NCBI RefSeq assembly: GCF_001514195.1
Contig: NZ_KQ948739.1
Coordinates: forward strand, 423,304-487,303
DNA length: 64,000 nt
DNA from: Streptomyces griseorubiginosus
GTDB taxonomy: Bacteria; Actinomycetota; Actinomycetes; Streptomycetales; Streptomycetaceae
Direction of reading: 5' to 3'
Shown: positions 60,060-64,000 of the stretch, piece by piece
Position numbering within the stretch: position 1 is the stretch's first letter
Layout of the letters: each line of letters begins with the position of its first letter
Program-made: the position numbers and the translations under genes
Notes under the pieces: model-generated
Seen by the model: only the letters and a program-made list of their open reading frames with translations
Database searches by the model: none
Told to the model about the DNA's origin: nothing

Positions 60060-60734
60060 ATGAAGCGTTCCGGACCGCTGCTGACTCTGCTCGCGGGACT
60101 GCTGCTCGGCCTGTTCATGCTCTCGCTCAACGCCACGACGGGAGAGAAGCCCACGTCGTCGTACGTGAAGCCGCCGTCGACCGGCAAACCCAGCACCAAG
60201 GCGTCACCGAGCACCCCACCGGCACGGACGTCCGCGCCGCCGAGCCCGTCTCCGGCCCGGACGCCGGTGCCCGAGGGCGTCTACACGGGCCGTACCGACG
60301 ACGACTCCTCCGCGGTCGCGATCACGGTCCGCGGCGACAAGGCGATCGCGTACGTCTGCGACGGCCGCAACATCGAATCGTGGCTCCAAGGCTCCGTGAA
60401 GGACGACGGCAGCCTGCGCCTGACCGGCAAGGGCGGCGCGAGCCTGGAGGGCCGGGCCAAGGAGGCCAAGGCGATCCGCGGCACCGCCAGGGTCGGCAGC
60501 GGCAGCTACCCCTTCACGATCAAGAAGTCCAAGAAGTCGTCCGGTCTCTACCGGGCGAACAGCACGGTCGCCGGCGCGAAAATCGAGGGCGGCTGGATCG
60601 TGCTCCCGGACGGGAAGCAGGTCGGCATCCTCAGGCGCGACGGCAAGCCCTCCCCCGCACCCGCGATCGACCCGGAGACCGGCGCGGTGACGGTCGACGG
60701 ACAGCAGCTCACGGCCCGTCCGGTAACCCCCTGA
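60060..60734 (+). CDS. Membrane-anchored or secreted hypothetical protein with Pro/Ser/Thr stalk
   Basis: 224 residues; GGGGGAGG 8 bases before the ATG at 60060. A hydrophobic N-terminal segment (LLTLLAGLLLGLFMLSL) is followed by a Pro/Ser/Thr stalk of about 45 residues and a beta-rich domain (VYTGRTDDDSSAVAITVRGDKAIAYVCDG, SLRLTGKGGASLEGRAKEAKAIRG, GAKIEGGWIVLPDGKQVG). No family recognised. It ends 2 bp before the left end of the MITE. Confidence 0.78.
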   Translation: MKRSGPLLTLLAGLLLGLFMLSLNATTGEKPTSSYVKPPSTGKPSTKASPSTPPARTSAPPSPSPARTPVPEGVYTGRTDDDSSAVAITVRGDKAIAYVCDGRNIESWLQGSVKDDGSLRLTGKGGASLEGRAKEAKAIRGTARVGSGSYPFTIKKSKKSSGLYRANSTVAGAKIEGGWIVLPDGKQVGILRRDGKPSPAPAIDPETGAVTVDGQQLTARPVTP

Positions 60735-60736
60735 CC

Positions 60737-60963
60737 CTAGGGCCTGTCCGGCGGATCATGCCGGCGTCGCGGGGCTGGGCACGCCCGTCTGCCGCGTTGT
60801 CGTCACTCGCCGACTCCCCCACGCTCGAACAACCTCACGCGGGAGGGGCCCCCATCGCGTCGACTCCCTCCTCCGCCTTGCAGCCAGACGCACCCAGCCC
60901 CGCTCACCTGCACCGAGCAGCACCGTTTCTTGCAGCCGGCCTGATCCGCCGGACAGACCCTAG
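60737..60963. mobile_element. Miniature inverted-repeat element (MITE), 227 bp
   Basis: 29-bp terminal inverted repeats (60737-60765 and 60935-60963) with two mismatches; each end reads CTAGGG.CTGTCCGGCGGAT inward and begins CTAG, probably the target site. No open reading frame inside. GGCCTGTCCGGCGGATC ends occur in streptomycete IS5-type elements (recollection). Inserted between two genes. Confidence 0.8.
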
Positions 60964-60979
60964 CCCGAGGGAGCCGATC

Positions 60980-61561
60980 ATGCCCGTCGACCCGAACGCG
61001 GCCACCCAGAGCTGGCCCGCACCCGAACCCGAGCGCGGCCCGAGCCCGGTCCGCTATCTGATCCCGGCCCTGGTCGCCGCAGCGGTGGCGGTCGGCCTCG
61101 GCGCCTACGGCAAGGTCCACGACCCGACGGGGACGGCCTTCAACCTCGCCGGCTTCAGCAGCACCGGCGCGGTGAAGTCATGGCTCGCGACGGCCGCGTT
61201 CTTCTTCGCGCTCGTCCAGCTCGTCTCGGCCCTGATGCTGTACGGCAGGCTGCCGGGCCCACGCTGGTCGGGCACCCTGCACCGCTGGTCCGGCCGGGTG
61301 GCCTTCCTGCTCGCGGTGCCGGTCGCGGTGCACTGTCTGTACGCGTTCGGCTTCCAGTCCTACGAATCACGCGTTCTGTGGCACTCCCTCCTGGGTTGCT
61401 TCTTCTTCGGGGTCTTCAGTGCCAAGATGCTGCTGCTCCGCTGGGAGCGACTTCCCGGATGGCTGCTGCCGATCGTCGGCGGGCTCGTCTTCACCGCGCT
61501 CACGATCCTCTGGCTGACCTCCGCCCTCTGGTTCTTCCGCACCTTCGGAGTCACGACATGA
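60980..61561 (+). CDS. Four/five-helix membrane protein, cytochrome b561-like (DUF6529-type)
   Basis: 193 residues; GAGGGAG before the ATG at 60980. Helices at about 25-43, 65-87, 102-122, 131-150 and 160-182. Histidines in TLHRWSGRVAF, AVHCLYAFGF and LWHSLLGCFFFG are placed as heme ligands would be. It couples by ATGA overlap to a Rieske lipoprotein gene, so the pair probably forms a membrane electron-transfer module. The family name is recollection; heme binding is inference. Confidence 0.78.
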   Translation: MPVDPNAATQSWPAPEPERGPSPVRYLIPALVAAAVAVGLGAYGKVHDPTGTAFNLAGFSSTGAVKSWLATAAFFFALVQLVSALMLYGRLPGPRWSGTLHRWSGRVAFLLAVPVAVHCLYAFGFQSYESRVLWHSLLGCFFFGVFSAKMLLLRWERLPGWLLPIVGGLVFTALTILWLTSALWFFRTFGVTT

Positions 61562-61971
61562 CGCACAGCCCGACGCGGCGCACGGTCCTTCTCGCGACGG
61601 GCGGCGCCGCACTGACCGCCGGCTGCAGCGAGTACGGCAGCGGGAACGACGACTCCGGCTCCAGCTCGGTGGAGGCGGGCGCCGGCACCGAGGTGGCGAA
61701 GACGAGCGAGATCCCGGTCGGCGGCGGCAAGATCTTCAAGGATCAGAAGGTGGTCGTCACCCAGCCGAAGAAGGGCGAGTTCAAGGCCTTCTCCGACATC
61801 TGCACCCACCAGGGCTGCCAGGTGTCCAGCGTCTCCGACGGCACCATCAACTGCCCCTGCCATGGCAGCAAGTTCAACATCACGGACGGTTCGGTGGCGA
61901 ATCCACCCGCCAACCAGCCGCTGCCGGAGAAGCAGATCAAGGTCACCGGCGACTCGATCCAACTGGCCTAG
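61558..61971 (+). CDS. Rieske [2Fe-2S] lipoprotein
   Basis: 137 residues, ATG overlapping the previous stop. An RRT-containing leader with lipobox LTAGC (Cys23) suggests Tat or Sec export as a lipoprotein. Rieske ligands are in CTHQGC and CPCHGS, then FNITDGSVANPPANQPL. One cluster, no other domain. Probably takes electrons from, or gives them to, the membrane protein encoded just upstream. Confidence 0.93.
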   Translation: MTHSPTRRTVLLATGGAALTAGCSEYGSGNDDSGSSSVEAGAGTEVAKTSEIPVGGGKIFKDQKVVVTQPKKGEFKAFSDICTHQGCQVSSVSDGTINCPCHGSKFNITDGSVANPPANQPLPEKQIKVTGDSIQLA

Positions 61972-61982
61972 GCGGCCCGGGA

Positions 61983-62999
61983 CTAGGCGTCCCAGAGCGC
62001 CCCGAGGGTCACCAGCTCGCTGCCGTACTCGATCCGGTCGGCCCACTCCACGGGCCAGGCGTCGGCTCCCAGATGGGCGCCCGCGAACGCACCCGTCAGG
62101 CAGGCGATGGAGTCGGAGTCGCCGGAGCTGCACGCGGCCCGCCGCAGGGCCGTCAGCGGCTCCTCGGGGAACTGGAGGAAGCACAACAGCCCGGTCGCCA
62201 GGGCCTCTTCGGCGATCCAGCCCGCCCCGGTGGCCAGGCAGGGGTCGTCCTCGGGCGAGGCGGTGCGCACGGCGTCGTCGAGCCGGTCGAGAACGGCCAG
62301 GCACTCGTCCCAGCCGCGCGCCATGAACTGCCCGGACGTCGGGTCCTGGCTGCGCGTCCACAGGTCCCCGAGCCAACGCTCGTGGTACTGGCCCCGGTTC
62401 ACCAGGGCGTACGACCGCAGCAGCCCGACCAGTTCGCCCGGCTCGGCGCCCTGCGCGAGCAGCCGTACGGCACGCGCGGTGAGGTCGGAGGCGGCGAGGG
62501 CGGTGGGGTGCCCGTGGGTGAGCGCGGCCTGCAACTGGGCCGCGCCCGCGCGCTGTTCGTCGCTCAGTCCGGGGACGAGCCCGACGGGCGCGACCCGCAT
62601 GTTGGCCCCGCAGCCCTTGGAGCCGATCTGGCTGGCGTCCTGCCAGGGCAGCTCAGGGCGCTCCAGGAGGTCGCAGGCCCGCAGGCAGGTGTTGCCGGGG
62701 GCGCGGTTGTTCTCAGGGGAGCGGTTCCACGCGATGAACTCCCGGCGGACCGACTCCGCCAGCTCGGGCCCGAGCACCCCCCGGTCCATCGCCGCCCGCA
62801 GCCCCCTGCCCACCGCCAGCGTCATCTGGGTGTCGTCGCTGACGACGGCCGGAGTGATGAGCTCCATCTCCCGCCACGGCCCGCACTTGGCGAGGATCGA
62901 CCGCACGTCGTTGAACTCGGTCGGGAAGCCGAGGGCGTCCCCGAGGGCGAGGCCGACGAGGGTTCCGGTGGCGGCGCGTTTGGTCAGGATCGTGGTCAT
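61983..62999 (-). CDS. ADP-ribosylglycohydrolase (DraG/ARH family)
   Basis: 338 residues; ATG at 62999 overlaps the Nudix gene stop as ATGA. The metal-binding motifs GLALGDALGFPTEF, PAVVSDDTQMTL and SSGDSDSIACLTGAFAGAHLG bind two Mg ions in ARH enzymes. Removes ADP-ribose from modified proteins or hydrolyses ADP-ribosyl compounds. Coupled with an ADP-ribose-sensing Nudix regulator. Confidence 0.94.
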   Translation of the reverse strand: MTTILTKRAATGTLVGLALGDALGFPTEFNDVRSILAKCGPWREMELITPAVVSDDTQMTLAVGRGLRAAMDRGVLGPELAESVRREFIAWNRSPENNRAPGNTCLRACDLLERPELPWQDASQIGSKGCGANMRVAPVGLVPGLSDEQRAGAAQLQAALTHGHPTALAASDLTARAVRLLAQGAEPGELVGLLRSYALVNRGQYHERWLGDLWTRSQDPTSGQFMARGWDECLAVLDRLDDAVRTASPEDDPCLATGAGWIAEEALATGLLCFLQFPEEPLTALRRAACSSGDSDSIACLTGAFAGAHLGADAWPVEWADRIEYGSELVTLGALWDA

Positions 63000-63712
63000 G
63001 CGGGGCGTCCTTCCGGGGACGGTCGGAGGAGAGGGGGGTGCAGGGCGGTGGCGGGTCCCGCGCGGTAGAGCGCGGCCGGTTTGCCACGGCCGCCGGTGAG
63101 CCGCGCGGCACCGGGCACGGCTTCGACGAAGCCCGGTGTGGCGAGCACCTTGCGGCGGAAGTTGGGCCGGTCGAGGGTGGTGCCCCAGACCGTCTCGTAC
63201 ACCTGCTGGAGCTCGCCGAGGGTGAACTCGGGCGGGCAGAAGGCGGTGGCGAGGCAGGTGTACTCGAGCTTGGCGCCGACGCGTTCATGGGCGTCGGCCA
63301 GGATGCGGTCGTGGTCGAAGGCGAGCGGCCGCGCCCTGTCGTACGGCACCCAGCGGGCGTCGGCCGCGTCGCTGCCACCGTGCGGTTCGGGCGGGTCGGG
63401 CAGCAGGGCAGCGAAGGCGACGGAGACGACCCGCATCCGGGGGTCGCGGCCGGGCTCGCTGTAGGTCCGCAGCTGTTCCAGGTGCAGTCCGGAGAGGTCC
63501 GACAGACCGGTCTCCTCGGCGAGTTCACGCCGGGCCGCGGTCTCCGCGGACTCGTCCGGATGCACGAACCCGCCGGGCAGCGCCCAGTGCCCGGCGTACG
63601 GCTCCTGCCCCCGCTCCACGAGCAGTGCGTGCAGAGCGCCTTCGGTGACGGTGAGGACGGCGAGGTCGACGGTGACGGCGAAGGGTTCGTAGGCGTACTT
63701 GTCGTAGTCCAC
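62996..63712 (-). CDS. NrtR-like Nudix-fold regulator or hydrolase
   Basis: 238 residues, GTG at 63712. The Nudix box GFVHPDESAETAARRELAEE-TG fits G-x5-E-x7-REUxEExGU. A C-terminal winged-helix-like region (FTLGELQQVYETVWGTTLDRPNFRRKVL) is characteristic of NrtR regulators of NAD metabolism, which bind ADP-ribose. The intact Nudix box means it could also retain hydrolase activity. Palindromes just upstream suggest autoregulation. Confidence 0.88.
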   Translation of the reverse strand: MDYDKYAYEPFAVTVDLAVLTVTEGALHALLVERGQEPYAGHWALPGGFVHPDESAETAARRELAEETGLSDLSGLHLEQLRTYSEPGRDPRMRVVSVAFAALLPDPPEPHGGSDAADARWVPYDRARPLAFDHDRILADAHERVGAKLEYTCLATAFCPPEFTLGELQQVYETVWGTTLDRPNFRRKVLATPGFVEAVPGAARLTGGRGKPAALYRAGPATALHPPLLRPSPEGRPA

Positions 63713-63740
63713 GCGCGCCCACCCCCTTTATGGTCGGCAT

Positions 63741-63762
63741 GACTAATAGTCACTACGACTAT
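63741..63762. promoter_or_regulatory. Candidate NrtR operator
   Basis: ATAGTC-ACTAC-GACTAT (63746-63762), overlapped by a second palindrome GACTA-A-TAGTC (63741-63751). AT-rich, 29 bp before the Nudix gene start, overlapping its probable -10 region. Confidence 0.6.
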
Positions 63763-63790
63763 AAAGAGCGGGCGGGCTCTCCACAAGCCC

Positions 63791-64000
63791 TCAGGGGCGC
63801 CTGCCCAGAAAGGACAGCAGCCGGGTCCCGGCCTGCACGCGGGGCGGCACGGTGACCGGAGCGGCGAACCGCACGCCCCGGTCCTCCTCCCCCACCACGC
63901 ACTGCGCGACGGGGAGCAGTTCGGCCGCGAGGTCCTCCGGAACGGGCCGCGACAGTCCGCAGGCCCGGGCCACGTCCCACCCGTGCACGGTGATCTCGAC
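63791..64000 (-). CDS. Maleylpyruvate isomerase/TIGR03086-like metal-binding protein (N-terminus outside window)
   Basis: The last about 69 residues of a gene entering from the right edge. VEITVHGWDVARACGLSRPVPEDLA is the conserved third metal-ligand region (H-x-W-D-x-A) of the DinB-like mycothiol-dependent maleylpyruvate isomerase superfamily, and the tail with RLLSFLGRRP is typical of TIGR03086 proteins. Confidence 0.8.
   Translation of the reverse strand, partial: VEITVHGWDVARACGLSRPVPEDLAAELLPVAQCVVGEEDRGVRFAAPVTVPPRVQAGTRLLSFLGRRP

Noticed and set aside
1..64000. Search for tRNA, rRNA, biosynthetic mega-synthase genes, prophage or secretion-system islands
   Set aside because: None seen; the window is ordinary chromosome with scattered accessory genes.

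Overview
The window is chromosomal DNA of a Streptomyces species. It has very high GC with G/C-biased third codon positions, many GTG and a few TTG starts, several secreted proteases, a sortase-E-type LAETG signal, a SepF paralogue, and the actinobacterial order aroH-tyrA-cmk-plsC-der. From memory, the gene order resembles the S. coelicolor region of roughly SCO1725 to SCO1770; no search was run. No rRNA, tRNA, CRISPR array or prophage is visible.

Layout. 1-2.3 kb: a secreted SGNH lipase and a secreted subtilisin. 2.4-12.2 kb: a polysaccharide locus with a small membrane protein, a CelD/BcsL-type GNAT, two family-2 glycosyltransferases, a polysaccharide deacetylase, a 1275-residue flippase/membrane-glycosyltransferase fusion and a convergent GH39-like hydrolase. 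12.3-17.4 kb: housekeeping and accessory genes (AAA ATPase, DUF72, GntR, acetyltransferases, DUF402, a methyltransferase behind two DNA-damage-type promoter motifs, a 44-residue protein). 17.5-20.6 kb: a wall-anchored LPMO, a secreted lipase, and a MarR/cupin pair with twin palindromic operators. 20.6-25.3 kb: DnaE2 and an ImuB-like polymerase behind LexA boxes. 25.9-30.1 kb: two streptogrisin-like proteases around a slipin and a hydrolase lacking its nucleophile. 30.3-35.1 kb: a translationally coupled flavin-monooxygenase operon, a structured leader and, on the opposite strand, a sulfur-type leader peptide with no downstream gene.

35.5-46.7 kb: SepF paralogue, acyl-CoA dehydrogenase, MFS exporter, PIG-V-like mannosyltransferase, PAP2 phosphatase, I78-like inhibitor, CtaD paralogue, and a WYL regulator divergent from an epoxide hydrolase. 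46.7-52.7 kb: a branched-chain-amino-acid-type ABC system in which LivH, LivM and LivG form one polypeptide. 52.7-55.2 kb: an Rpf-like muralytic protein and conserved hypotheticals. 55.2-59.8 kb: der, plsC, cmk, tyrA, aroH. 60-62 kb: a lipoprotein-like gene, a MITE, and a membrane-cytochrome-like protein coupled to a Rieske lipoprotein. 62-64 kb: an NrtR-like Nudix regulator coupled to an ADP-ribosylglycohydrolase, and the 3' end of a maleylpyruvate-isomerase-like gene.

Two themes run through the window. Four-base stop/start overlaps couple many gene pairs (dnaE2/imuB-like, the three-gene LLM operon, livF, aroH-tyrA, cmk-plsC, Rieske, Nudix/DraG). Short in-frame tandem repeats (18, 24, 36 bp; also non-coding 23 and 42 bp) sit in linkers, tails and intergenic DNA of unrelated genes. 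The best candidates for undescribed biology are the exopolysaccharide locus with its fusion protein, the LLM operon with its leader elements, and the fused Liv transporter whose LivF has arginine in place of the Walker A lysine.
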